NCBI GenBank assembly: GCA_024305745.1
Contig: JAHRBS010000012.1
Coordinates: 997,001-1,061,000, forward strand
Length of the DNA stretch: 64,000 nt
Direction of reading: 5' to 3'
DNA from: Polyporus tsugae
Taxonomy: Eukaryota; Basidiomycota; Agaricomycetes; Polyporales; Polyporaceae
In this document: one piece after another, positions 33,209 to 44,896 of the stretch
How positions within the stretch are numbered: the first letter of the stretch is position 1
How the letters are laid out: each line of letters starts with the position of its first letter
Position numbers and translations under genes: made by a program
The notes under the pieces: model-generated
Databases searched by the model: none
Told to the model about the DNA's origin: nothing
Seen by the model: only the letters and a program-made list of their open reading frames with translations

Positions 33209-34332
33209 ATGCAGTCGTCACCCATCGTATCGCCTGCGTCTACACATCACGGATTCTTGGGAAGCACTTCTGGTGCCCGACAGATGTCTATGAGCAACGG
33301 CTACAAATACGCGACGCGTTCTGTCCTTGTTCGAGACGCTCCGGTCTCACTGCTGTGTAACAGCGACTCGAACTACGAGCACGATGACTTGTGCGTACCT
33401 CACATACCTTTGCTTGATTCCCCCTCTTCCCACTCAGCTCTGACCCTGCACTTCGCAGCAGACCCTTCTCAACCCCATCCCCAACTTCCCAATCATCTTC
33501 TCAATCAAGCCCTTTCCAGACAAGCTACGTAACCCCGTCGTGAGTGACAGTCAGGTCGGGATTAGTTGGCTTCTTTTTGACGGGTTGCATGCAGGGCGTC
33601 ATCCGCGTACAGTCCTCATGCCATCCCCACCCACACCAGCGGTTGGCAATCTACCATGTCGTGAGCCCTGCCCCTCTCAACCTCTAGAAAGCCTCCTGAA
33701 CCGTGTTTTCTTTCCTCAGTGACCCGCGTATGGCTCGCCCTCGTAGCACATACCCACACGTGGATCCCTTGAGCCTACCAAGCAACCCGCGCCACCACTC
33801 CAGGGCCGATTCCTTCTACTCTGGCATGGACAGCGGCTCCTATGACATGCGCAGGACACCCTCGTCGTCTCCACCCTACCCGAGCCTTATGAACTCCGGC
33901 CACTACGCTGCTAGCGCGCCTGGGCAGTACCACTCGGGCTATACTTACCCTCCTCTGCCTCCCCACCACTCGATGAACAACCTCCAGTCCACCGCGCCCA
34001 GCGAGTCGCGGTGCGAGTGGGGGCCCGGGCGCTGCGACGTGCCTCTGGAGGACACGACGCCGTCGGGCATCGCGCGGCACCTGCGGCAGTACCACGACGT
34101 CCCCGTGACGGACAACCGCAACCGATCGATGTGCGCATGGGGCGGGCGCTGCGGCAAGGACATGTTCCCGTCGAGCTTCGGGAAGCACATCGCGGAGTGC
34201 CACCTGCGCAACATGACGAAGCAGTGCCCGTACTGCCGCGCCGATTTTGCGCGCGCCGACACGCTCTCGCGGCACATCAAGGCGTTCTGCCCGCACACCA
34301 CGGGCGGCCAGGCTCCCTCTAGTAGCGGCTGA
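33209..34332 (+). CDS. Three-finger zinc protein, copy 2 of a local family
   Basis: Four exons: 33209-33390, 33438-33539, 33595-33660, 33720-34332; 320 residues, phases closed. Exons 2 and 3 code a Ser/Thr/Pro/Gln-rich region (SDPALRSRPFSTPSPTSQ, SASSAYSPHAIPTHTSG) as in transcription factors. Three fingers follow: RCEWGPGRCDVPLED ending RHLRQYH (C-x6-C, H-x4-H); MCAWGGRCGKDMF ending GKHIAECHLR; and CPYCRADFARADTLSRH closed by Cys after x4. Compared with copies 1 and 3, the fingers align along their length while the N-termini do not. An ATG within exon 4 (at 33730) would give a shorter protein with all fingers. It has its own TATA box, so it is probably expressed. Confidence 0.82.
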
Positions 34333-35279
34333 TGCTCGTCGGCTGGGCTTCGGGAGCCAATCGTGCTAGATCGGTGGCTGGCTGGGCTGGCTCGGTGCTT
34401 ACTGTGCGTTCCTGTCTCCCGTCTGGGGGCCGGTCTGTCCCTGAGTGTTTCGTGCTTGTGGCTCACTGATTGGTTGTTTCAGGCTCGTCCCTTGGCTGCG
34501 AAGCTCAGTGCTGGGATCCTCGCTTTTCTTGTCTGCTACTCTACCGCTCTAAAATACTGAAACTCGGTTTGCAACGGTGTAAGATTTCCCTATATTTAAC
34601 TTGCCGCTAGCTTGGCAGGCTTCCTCCCCTCCCCTCCCCTCCCCTCCCCAATCCCGATCGTTGCTCGCGCGTTGGTTGACGTCCCCCACTCGGAAGTACT
34701 ATACAGTGTACCATAGCGATATCCCTTTCTAGTTCCGTCTTTCGTGCGTTCCAAGTTGACGGCCTGGAGGCTTCGGCATAGGTCCGGGGCCTGGAGGCTG
34801 TTGCACGCACGGCGGTCTTTCTCGGAATTTGGCAGTGCGTGGCGTTCTGTACTTCTACATCCATCGTTGTCGTCGTACGGTAGTGGCGTAATGCAAATCA
34901 TTGAGACCGTCCGAAGGCGAGCGCGGGAGGCCACACATCGGCTCCGATGCAAACTGCCTCACTGAGTGGCTTGGTGCCTTGGGTTGCGCCCCTCGCGACG
35001 GGATTACGACAGGAAAGATCGCTGCGGACATTCAGCCACACGCATGCGTCCGCGGACCTCCAAGCCCTTCCGGGCTCGCCGTGGGTGACATTGTTTGTCG
35101 AGGTGTTGACTCCGAGACCCGCGCGGTTTGAAGGCTGAAGCGAGCTCCAAGGTGGGGCCACCGGGAAGTTGACGCATTGCCGATCGGACACTAGCAAGCC
35201 GGAGAAAAATATGTAATACATCAGAGTGCGTTGGGCTCGCCCGAAGCTGGCCCCTCCTCGCGAGTGATATGTCAAAATC
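34333..35279. other. Spacer with CCCCT tandem repeat
   Basis: About 950 bases downstream of zinc-finger copy 2; no gene recognised. Contains the short tandem repeat at 34623-34649. Confidence 0.5.
34623..34649. repeat. Microsatellite (CCCCT)n
   Basis: About five units of CCTCC/CCCCT in a row; a pyrimidine tract of simple-sequence type. Confidence 0.9.
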
Positions 35280-37100
35280 ATGGTGTCAATGGAACGACAG
35301 AAGACGAATTTGAAAACATATCCTCGCCCTCATTCGGCGCGGCCGCGACTCCGAGTCCGGCCGAGGAGGTTTGGCCTGGCTTGGCACAGCCGCAGCACGC
35401 GTCTATGCATGCGCAGACGCCGGTGGAACCATCCGAGTCGGCGTCATCCGAGGCGCTTGTGGCTCTAGCTCTAGCTCTCGTCTCGCTCGTCGTGCAAATC
35501 AACTCCCTTCTGCTGGTCCCGGGATTGGTATCGCAGCAAGTGCGCGCCATGTATCGAACCCATGCAGAACCCGGCTCGTGTTTCATCATCTCGGATCTCC
35601 GGCGGCGGCGGCCCCAGGGGCATAGTACTGCGGCGCGCCCCCCCCAGATCGACGCTGCGGTCTATGGCATACATGGATGGCTTCGAAGAGTGTTAGCCAG
35701 GGATATAGAAAGTTCACCCCTTTGGTGAGTTCGGAACATGTTCTACATCGTGACTTCCTCTGAGATGTATCGCAGCGTACTCCGATAGCCGATGGCCGTG
35801 CCTATCGGCGCATTATATCTCGGAACGTCGACCCAAGGGTTGATATGCGATCGAGCCCGAGCAAGCCAGCTGCCATAGCCTGCCAAATCCAACGTCTGTT
35901 TCCCTCTGCCGACACCGCCACCCCAAGCGTGCGACGTGACAGACCATTGCCGTCTTCAATGACATCTCTACCATGCCAATCTTTCATCTCAGCACAGTTC
36001 TCAGGGCCGGTGCTAGTTTGCGGTTTGGTTTCTCACTGCTACCACATGGTGTACACATCCTACCCTATTCTGACGGACAGCGTTCTCGACAGGTCGGACC
36101 ATCGATCCTTGCTATTTGCGCCTTCTGCGCGGGGATCTCCGTCCTCCGCGTGGGGCCGAAAATATGAGTATTGACCCGATATGACCCCAGAAATGCTGTC
36201 GTTGCAGCGAAGCCAATCCTCTAGAAGCTCCCCGTTGGACACCGGCAAGGACGTCGGAGGGGGCCCATCGGAGCACAGGCGCCTCTCGCCAGCGTTGAGT
36301 AGACATGCGATAGTTGTGCAACCATGTTCTTTGATAGCAGCCCTGCTCCTCAATATCTACCGTCAAGATTCTGCAGATGGCGTTCGTCAAGTGCATGTGC
36401 CACTCGGCGGTATTGGGGGTTCCGGCCGCTCCTTGACTACTTCCTCGGCATCGTCCGACATGAACACAGAACCACAACGTTGCCAAGAGCGGCAGCTCAA
36501 GCGAATAACGACAAGGATCCCTATCGATTACGGACAGAGGACCCGCAAGATCCTTTGACCTAGCGCTCGAGGCCATTGCTTTCGTACTCGGTCGCCATGC
36601 TTCCCGGCCACATATCTATCTGCCGTACGCCAACATCTGGATTCGCCTTGTCAAGGCCCTGGATGCGAAGGAGGCGAGCGATTATATCCGGTAAGTGATT
36701 GTTTGCGATATGCAGTGCGACAGATTAAGGGACTTAGTTCTATCCTTGGTAGGCTCTGGCGTCAAGGAAGGCCTTCGACCGACCATGCATCGGGCACTTT
36801 GACATCGAGCCGGGGCACAATTCCTAACATCTTGCGCGCCACGCCCGGGTGAGAAAAGCACAGTGGGGGCCGTTTGTTGGACCAGGGGTTGCAGCGAACC
36901 ACTGTTCATGGCCTGGGACGATCGCATTGTCGACTACGGTAAATTATCCCTGCGAATCTCGTCCGCTCAGGAGTTCGAGCGTCTGGTTGCTGTCGTGGCG
37001 CGGCGCGAGGTGTTCCTGGCCCGCGGGCCGGTTGTGGGCACGGCGCGGATGCCAATTACTCCAGTTCGTACAGCGCTCGTTTCTCTTTTCCTCGGTTTAT
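35280..37100 (+). pseudogene. Decayed coding-like pieces of an unrecognised gene
   Basis: Several stretches have protein-like texture but do not connect in one frame. 35280-35590 reads a Ser/Pro/Ala-rich segment followed by a hydrophobic one (ALVALALALVSLVVQINSLL). 36514-36690 reads FDLALEAIAFVLGRHASRPH and IYLPYANIWIRLVKALDAKE, ending at a good GT donor. 36870-37070 reads FMAWDDRIVDYGKLSLRISS and FERLVAVVARREVFLARG. Stops and frame changes separate them. I do not recognise the family. It could be a dead gene or a live gene whose exons I failed to join. Confidence 0.3.
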
Positions 37101-38026
37101 AATCAGCACCACGGAGTGTGCAACGGTTTGCCGCCTCGGACCGACACCAAAGATATCCGCCTCGCATTGGAACTTCATCCGGTGCGAGTCGAATTTCTAC
37201 GCGCCGTCCACCTAGCCCTGATGTTAAGGAAGTACCCTTGCTCCGTGCCGATGACCCTCGGACTCGAATTCTCTTACGTTCATGAAGCACCCTCTCGGTT
37301 GCGGAAGTGTGTCCGCGTTGCGGACGAAGGTCTGAATGGCCAGTGGTCGCCTTGGAAGAGTCTTAAAAGACGTATGGAATGACATCCGTTCCCGCCACCC
37401 AGCGCTGTGGGGCCGGTGTTAGATAGCGCCGACGATCCTCGACAATATGCCGATCATTTCGTTACGGGATATGGTGGGGCACGGCAGCTGCATGGGGACC
37501 TTCGTAGTCTGTCGAACCCCTCTCGCGCGCGCCTTGTGCGGTGTTGGAGGCGCCCAGGATATCCGGATAACACGTTGTGGGAGTCTGAGACCCCGCAACC
37601 TGTGCAAGTTTACATCCTCGTCTATCTCTTTACAGTAGCATGCCCTACACTTTCACTTTCACTGTCACTTTTGCCGTTACTTGTAGTGGTATCGCATAAT
37701 GGCGCCCTGCTGTCGGGCTCTTTGAACTTACCGTCGAGACCAGACTGTTCCAGTATCAATGAACGATCTTCCACTTCTGGTTGGTCACCGAATTTGGCGG
37801 CCTGCTTCGCATATTGTACCGCCGTCCGTCCAAGGGACCAAGTGGAGGGTTGTCCAAAGCCTCATCGCCCCGTTCCTCCGGATATTACAACTTCGAGGAG
37901 CTGTCGGGGCGATGAACCATCGCTACCTTCAAAAGAGACCCATGCATCGCTGCTGATACATCAGACCCCACACACACTCACCTGCCAACCAGCTCCTTCG
38001 TACCCTCAACCCTCGACATCTTCAAG
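37101..38026. other. Intergenic region upstream of zinc-finger copy 3
   Basis: About 920 bases. Short open frames only. A pyrimidine-rich tract around 37640-37680 may belong to the copy 3 promoter. Confidence 0.45.
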
Positions 38027-38813
38027 ATGACGGCCTATGTCGACTACCACCTTGGATTGTGTAGCAGCAATCAAGATAGTATACCTGCCCTCCGTGGGCA
38101 GGAAGAAGCGTGGAATTTGGCCACCAGCGCGTACATGCATGGAAGACGGCACATCATGTGAGTATGGGTATAATACACTCGTCGAGCCTCGCAGCGTGGC
38201 TAACGCCCAGCTTCCCAGGACCCCCTACCAGTCTCTACCACCCCCAGTCTACTACGACTCCTACGCAGAAGAGCTCTCGTTGAGCCACTACAATCACCCC
38301 GTTTACCCCGAATTCACCCTCACCGCTGCACCAACCACTGGTGCATTCCACGCATCGTCCACTCCCTCCGAGTCCCCGATCCCCTCCCCAATTTATCCCA
38401 GAGGCAACATTCAACCCAAGGCCGAAATTATGGAATATGGAAGCCTCCATTCCACGGCTCCGATCCACCCCACATATGCACCCCCGACCCCGACCACTGG
38501 CGCGAGCGAGAGGATGCGCTGCCAGTGGAAGGACTGCCCGATCGACTTGGATGATTTATCCCACTCGGGCATCCGGAGGCATTTTCGCGAGTACCACAAC
38601 ATGACCCGCGGGTCCACGGTGCGCTGCGAATGGGGGCCCACTGGGAGCTGCCGCAGCGAGATGATGCTCTACGATAACATCGCGAAGCACATCGCGGAAT
38701 GCCACCTCAAGTCTATGAAGACGGCATGCAAGGCGTGCGGAAACACGTTCGCGCGCAACGATACCCTCAAGCGCCACCTTAATGCTGGCTGCCCTGCTCT
38801 CGCACGGCAATAA
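38027..38813 (+). CDS. Three-finger zinc protein, copy 3 of a local family
   Basis: Two exons, 38027-38157 and 38219-38813; 241 residues. Splicing joins HGRRHI to MTPYQSLPPPVYYDSYAEEL. An unspliced reading from an ATG-less frame at 38037 exists but would code intron sequence, so I prefer the spliced form. The middle is Pro/Ser/Thr/Tyr-rich. Fingers: RCQWKDCPIDLDDL ending RRHFREYH (C-x4-C, H-x4-H); RCEWGPTGSCRSEMML ending KHIAECHLK (C-x7-C); ACKACGNTFARNDTLKRH closed by Cys after x4. Same order and final C2HC finger as the copies at 28044 and 33209. Likely nuclear DNA-binding protein; target unknown. Confidence 0.8.
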
Positions 38814-40838
38814 TGACATGACACGGTGCGGCCGATGGACTACATATGCCAATATACCGTACGTGTTTCTTCCCTGCGCCGACCCATACACCTGCTCACG
38901 AGCGACTTCCTAGACAGATTTCTTGCCTCAAGCATCGTATACGTGAACCATTCGGACTTCTCACGCTCCACGTTTCAAGCTCTCCGTCGTGACAGTCGAG
39001 CTGTGTTTCTTGCAAAGTTATTACATTTACATAGGGGAGGTGGCGTCCGAGTCCAGAGGGTACAAGTACATAGGGTCAGCCTATCCCGACCTACAAATGT
39101 ACAACCCGGTACCAGGCAACATGATTACCTTACCAAACCTGGGCTGTGGACTGGTGGCCGAAACATTACGAAATCGAAGGTGGCGTGGCAAAGCCAGAGG
39201 TCCTCCCAAACTGCACCACTAAGATGGCGCGGATAACGAACACGCCCACTCCCAGGCGCTGGTGGGCATACCATGGCCAGGAACATGGCCAGGAACATGG
39301 CGTCATCGCAGACATCCCTCGCAAGATCCCAAGGCATGCTCTGGTGCATGCGGATTTTCCATCGAGCGGAGCCCGGAATATGGCGCACGTCGTTCAAGGC
39401 CGGGACAAACCATGCGCTAGTGCCAAGCGGAAACGAACGGTCTTCGCACAAGAACGAACCAAAAGAGCTGACGGCATACCTCTTGAGGGATTGATGGGCC
39501 TACCAGAAGAAAAAGAAGAAGCAAATGTCAGCAATGAGTTTCATACAGTGCTCGGGAGCGAGCCCTGAGACTCACTTCGTAGGCGGTAAAGCGGTGGAAC
39601 TGCCTGCGGTTCTTGGGGCGCGACGGGGACCACGGCGACGGTAGACGGCCAGGGGAAGAGAGGGGGTCCGACCACACGGGCATTGACGGACGCCCGGGTT
39701 CAAAATGAGCGGCTCAACACGTCTACTTTCCATGTTCAACACCAGAATGCCGTCGACGTGCGCTGTGGGGTGTGGGGGCGTTACGGGAGGCAGTCAGGAG
39801 CGGTAAATGTGGTCCACCGGCGCTGAACGAGAAATAAAACCTTGAATATGGGTTTCAAGGTTGTCGGCGTCGTACACGACTTCCAGTCTTCTTCTCCCTC
39901 GAATGCCACTCGGAAACTACGAAGAATAGTCCTGCCCGGGTCACCGACGAGGCTCTTCATCCAAGGGCAAGATCAGAACATCGATGGTCCAACGAGTAAC
40001 CTGCCAGTGGAGAGGATGGACTGGACTGCGCTATCTGCAAGCTTCTGAAACAGCGTCAGTGCCCACATTCTGGCAGTAACGTATGCAGAGCGCCGTATCA
40101 GCCCCGCGTTCGCGGACGGGGAAACGGAGAACGTACTTGACGAAAACGACGATGGGATTCGGAGAAGGCAGCAGATGGGGATCATGCTCCCAAAACCGCG
40201 CAAGTGAGTATCCATAGCATTGCTTAACCGATCCAACGCTAAGAACGTGCCATATCCTCTCATCCGACAAGTACCCCGAGCTAGGGAAGCCGGATGCGCG
40301 CATTAAGCCATTGGCCGAGGATACGAGTCGGAAAATTCCACCGCACAGCATGGACGCGAAGGTGTCAGTGACAAGGACGAGGATGGCGATGGACGTAGCG
40401 GTCCACACATCGTTCAACAAGTCAAAAATGAGGTGCTTGAACCGCCCGAACTTGGCGGTAGAACGATCCACATGATTCCTAACGCTTGAAAATTGTCAGA
40501 CCGGACCGTGGATATGCTACTCTACAGCGATCGGCGGGACTGAAGAGGGCCTTCCCGTGGGTTTGCTGAGCCGGAATTCGACAGCTTTGCAAACGATTTA
40601 GATGCACATCCGTGTCCTCGGTGAGTGGTCGCGAAGTCTGAAATAGAAAGCACTCAGCCCGAGATGGCGATGCACAATGAACGGAATGTCCAGAAGGTCA
40701 CATACCTAGCCCCAGACAGCCCTCGTCGTGAACCCTTTGCCCATGTCGACCCCGTGTGGTGGACACGGCCCAGATGAGACCGGTATCGATGGGCATATGC
40801 GTGGTGACCTCGTAGTACCGGCACCCTTTACATATCGA

Positions 40839-40872
<34 letters not shown>

Positions 40873-41861
40873 TCCCAGCCTTCCTGCACGCCGGCGCGGA
40901 CATAGAACAATGCTTAGTTTGATGATAGCACGCCTCGTGGTTGGGCGTATAGGCTGAGCAGGAACACACCCGCATTAAAGACATACGCATTGGAGGGTGC
41001 TGACCTTCAAGCATCAGCGCAGCGGTCGCCGAAACACACGAGAGGCTTCGAGAAGTCGCGTGTTCGCTTTAAAAATGCTTGCCGCGCTTCCATTTCACCT
41101 TGTAAGTACCCATGGTGGACCAGCGGCTCCGGCTCTTCAATCACGCCGCGCAGTGCCATCCTGTGGAGGTACACCGTTCCTAACAGGCGTGACGATCTGT
41201 GTACCAGATGAAGTGAGCATGGAACCGTCGTTCTCAACGAAAACACTGACGCGCGATTTAACATGTCCCAGATTGAACATTTGCCTCGTCGCAGAACGAA
41301 GGCGCAATCGTCTGGGAAACACGTGTTGTTAGGATCCACTCGAAATCTGCACTATAGCACCCGAAGCACTTGCCTTGAGTCGTAACCTCGACCTCGCCGC
41401 ACCCATGCGCTGATGATAGCACAATGTAGAAGTGGATTCCCACCATCGGCGGGTATGCAGCGAACGTAATGTTTTTGCATTGGAGGCGATTGCAACAATA
41501 CAGTGATAAAAGGGTGCGAGAATGGATACATACACATACGAGTTTACGTAACCCACGAGAAGAGGAAAACCATAACGGACAACGAAAACGCGACGCACAG
41601 CAGAACAGAGGACGCGACAGAGAGCGACGGCGACAGTGGACAGGGGATATGGACGAGGGAGGGGGAATATGCGATCTAACGCGTTACGATCAACATAGCG
41701 ACAGCGCGGGAAGGGGGAGAGCTTCAGGGAAGTACGTCGAGAACATATAACGACCAGTCGTGAAAGCGATGAAAATACGATTAACTTCTTAGGGTCCATC
41801 TGACAGCCAGAGAACAGAAGAATGCATGAGAGGGCGAGAAGTGATTTAGGTTTCGCTACGA
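38814..41861. other. Gene-poor region without a recognised gene
   Basis: About 3.0 kb. The minus strand holds frames with hydrophobic stretches (40031-40471, including TSIAILVLVTDTFASML), which might be debris of a membrane protein, but no exon chain could be assembled. It contains a GA microsatellite at 40842-40870 and a 12-base direct duplication (catggccaggaa) near 39272-39297. Confidence 0.45.
40842..40870. repeat. Microsatellite (GA)n
   Basis: An uninterrupted GA run of 29 bases. Confidence 0.97.
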
Positions 41862-44600
41862 TCAATGCATAGTAGTAGCAAGGCGTTGCGCGAGCGCTTC
41901 GACGACAAGCGGGTCGACGCCGAACTCTTTTGCAATATGTCCGAGAGTATCCGTCGGAAAGCTGGAGGGGGAGGGCGCTCCGCGTCCGCTCCTAATGGAG
42001 AGGCGACTGCTGTTCGCCGAGCCTCGGGACCGCGGAGACTGGGGAGGAGAGGAGGTGGCCTGTGGAATGGTCGCCTCCAGGACGTCAGATAGCTTGCCCA
42101 TCTGTTCCGACGTGAACGCTGTAGCTTTCGTCAGAACAGCCATCTTTGGAGATGAGCATGGCGAGACACCATACCTCGGCAGTCCAACGCCGCACGGACA
42201 ACCTGCTTCAACAAGGTTGCCCAATCAGAGAGAGGGTTCTCTTCGATTCGTGACATCAAGGTCTGCACTGCCGCTGTAGAAGTTTCAGGAATCTACTGGC
42301 CGAGACGATGATGATCACATACCATGGGTCATTTCTATCGAGCCATACGTCAGTGTTGGGGGAAATAACAAGGGTAATCGATGCTCACCGTAAAGGGAAT
42401 CCCTTATGTTACCAGACCAAAATACCCGGCTGTCATCGTCCGCAGGGAACTTCGACAGGATGCTGATCAAAGAGTAGAACGGCAGTGACGGAACCTTGAG
42501 GAAATGACTCTGTGGAGGATGATTAGCGATCGCCATCATCGCAAGACAAGATGCACATACATCGGGCGACTTGATGAGGTGCAGGAGAGAATTGAGTTCC
42601 GTTTCCGAGATGAGGCCGCGCTGGAGAGTGGAAATGACATGTTCGTTACCCAAGCCTGCCAAGGAAGGACGCGACCCGTCGAAGTTGCCCTGCCACGAAG
42701 GGAACAACTTTTCCATCGGCAGTGTCAGCATGGCGTAACGGATCATACAACGTTCCGAGAACTTACCACCCTCATGAGCTCTTCTTGACTACTACGGGTG
42801 ACTGTTACTCCACGAGCACGTTTGCCCTTCCCCAAAACCGAGTTCTGAGAGGCCCGGAGAGCAGCCTTGGCAGCATCCTCGTCGACCATCTCAGCGAAAG
42901 CATGGCTCATAGTCTTGCCCTTACGATCCAAAAGAACATGCACACGGTCCACAGGGTGCTTCAACCAGGCAGCGATCGCGGGGGGAGTGATGTCCTATCA
43001 ATGACTGCGGGTCAGTGGTTGCGAAATAGGAAGTCGTGATAGGATGGAACATACCCAGGGCACATTATCGATGCGCAACACCACACGATCGGCAGTTCTG
43101 GTGCTAATGAACGAGGCGTTCGAACCAGCAACGGGCGTGGACGCGCCCTGCGCGCGATCCATGAAGATCTCGTCGTCGTCGAACAAGTTTATGTCTCCGA
43201 TCTCCCTTCCGTTGAAGTTGCTCGGCAGCAAGCCTATGCCGCTGTCGAACTCCTCTATCTCCGCACATTCTTCAATGATGCGTTGCAACTTCGACTCCGT
43301 GGTTGTGGTAACTCCGACGTCGGGACCGTTTTTGCACAAGGTGAAGTCGTCCACCTTCGCGTGACACATTGCGCACTCCATGTCCTTCTCACCGACAATG
43401 TTTAGGGCACTTGTCAGGCAGGTGGAGCACAAAGGATGGGAGCACGGCTTCAAGATGGCAAGCGAACCCTTGACCAACCCACAGACAGAGCAGGTGGCGG
43501 CTGAGGTCGGGCCCTTGCGAGCATGCTGCGGAGGAAAAAATTGTGGGGTCTCATAGAACTGGATCGGCTCCGAGATGTGGGAAATTGCTGAGAGCGAGAT
43601 GTTCGATGTGTTGAACGGATCATGAAAGGAGAGAGGAAGGGTCTGAGAATACGCAGGAGGGGAGAAGGTTTGGGGGTACGGTGCGTAATCGTCTTCGTCG
43701 ATATCGTACAATTCCGAGGTCTTGCAATTCGATGCGCGAACGTCAGGACCTCATGGCATTCAAGATGCACAATCTGAAACACGTACCTGTTCAAATGCAG
43801 GGCGACGGCGGGTATGGGCAGGATCGGTAACACTCCCACGAAGACGGTATCCAGGTTGCGGGGGAGGAGTGTTCAGGATGCCAACAGAGCGAATGGAGCG
43901 GTTTGGGGTGGCCAGCTGCGCGTTGTCCGCAACGGGAACAAGCGGCGCGTGGGCATGGGAGAGCGCCCGAGCGCGACGCTGGCTGGACAGGAAGGGGGCG
44001 GGGAGGAGCGCTAAATGCAGTCGTCAGAGTGGAGCCACACGACGCTGCAAAGGATGCGCATACACTCATCTATCGAAGCGTTACTGAGCTCCGACAGGCT
44101 ACAGTCGCCCACTGTAAGGGTACAAATGGTCAGTATTCGCATACAAGGCGCATACAGCCGGTTGGGATGACTGTCGCAACAAGTACAATGCGCATATACT
44201 CACTCATGAATTTTGACTCGTCGCCGGGAGCCACCGTTATGCCGTTCTCATTCGCCCTTGTCCTCCAGTTGGACGCAATGTCCGCCAGACTGCGATTGTG
44301 CACTGCATGCGCGTTGGGTTGCAGCTCCGGAGAAAGCGACAGACTGAGGTTGCGCCGTCGCACCGCTGCTGCGGACGCAGGTGTTGCGAGACTGGAGCCA
44401 TTAGAGGAGAATGATCTGAGACTGAGAGGGGTGTAAGGAGTGGAAAGGGTTGTTGCCGGGGTGAAGGGGGAGGCAAATTGCCGTGCACTAAGGGAGTGAT
44501 GGAGTGGCCGCTGGGGGGTCGTCGGATGATGGCCTTGCTTGGTACGGTGGACGGCGGGGGATGTCGGGGCGGAGGCGGGTATCAAAGACTGTTTGGTCAT
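41862..44600 (-). CDS. RING finger plus RRM domain protein
   Basis: Ten exons on the minus strand: 44600-44204, 44111-44064, 44010-43787, 43720-43055, 42994-42767, 42707-42561, 42509-42389, 42334-42323, 42273-42175, 42124-41862; 734 residues. The N-terminal 220 residues are disordered and Ser/Thr/Pro-rich (MTKQSLIPASAPTSPAVH). A RING-like zinc finger lies at about 300-345 (CSVCGLVKGSLAILKPCSHP, then CSTCLTS and CAMCHAKV). An RRM follows at about 436-520 (RVVLRIDNVPW, SHAFAEMVDEDAAKAAL). The C-terminus is helical, ending ALAQRLATTMH. The 12-base exon 42334-42323 is required for the frame. The RING + RRM pairing suggests an RNA-linked ubiquitin ligase, but neither activity is proven. An upstream ATG in the leader (44756) is less likely. 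Tandem with and 296 bases below WAPL. Confidence 0.85.
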
Positions 44601-44896
44601 CGTGCTTGAGGTCGTCGAGGTCGTGGTCGCCGGGGGAAGAAGGAGAGGGAGCAGAAACAGGGACGAAGACAGTGACTGTGACGGAAACGTGAAGGCGTTT
44701 GATTCCGCGATTTGCCGTGCAAACTTGAACCGCGTCGCGTCGCGGTCACATGGCACAGGCTTATGTCAGGAACACGGTGCCCGTTCTAGGCCCGTGGGCT
44801 AGGTATTAGACAAGGAAGGGATTAACTTTACCACCCTTCTCAATTATACAGCAGTGCTATGGTATGAGTGACGTAAGAGAGAAGGCAATGATTGAA

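Noticed and set aside
35231..35728. Open frame of about 165 codons starting with a hydrophobic-containing protein
   Set aside because: It opens with TTG, not ATG, and ends without a domain. Kept only as part of the doubtful decayed region.
39272..39297. Direct duplication catggccaggaa as a target-site duplication
   Set aside because: The two copies are adjacent with no element between them; simple slippage explains it.
40031..40471. 146-codon minus-strand frame with hydrophobic stretches
   Set aside because: Suspected multi-span membrane protein, but I could not find flanking exons or a family motif.
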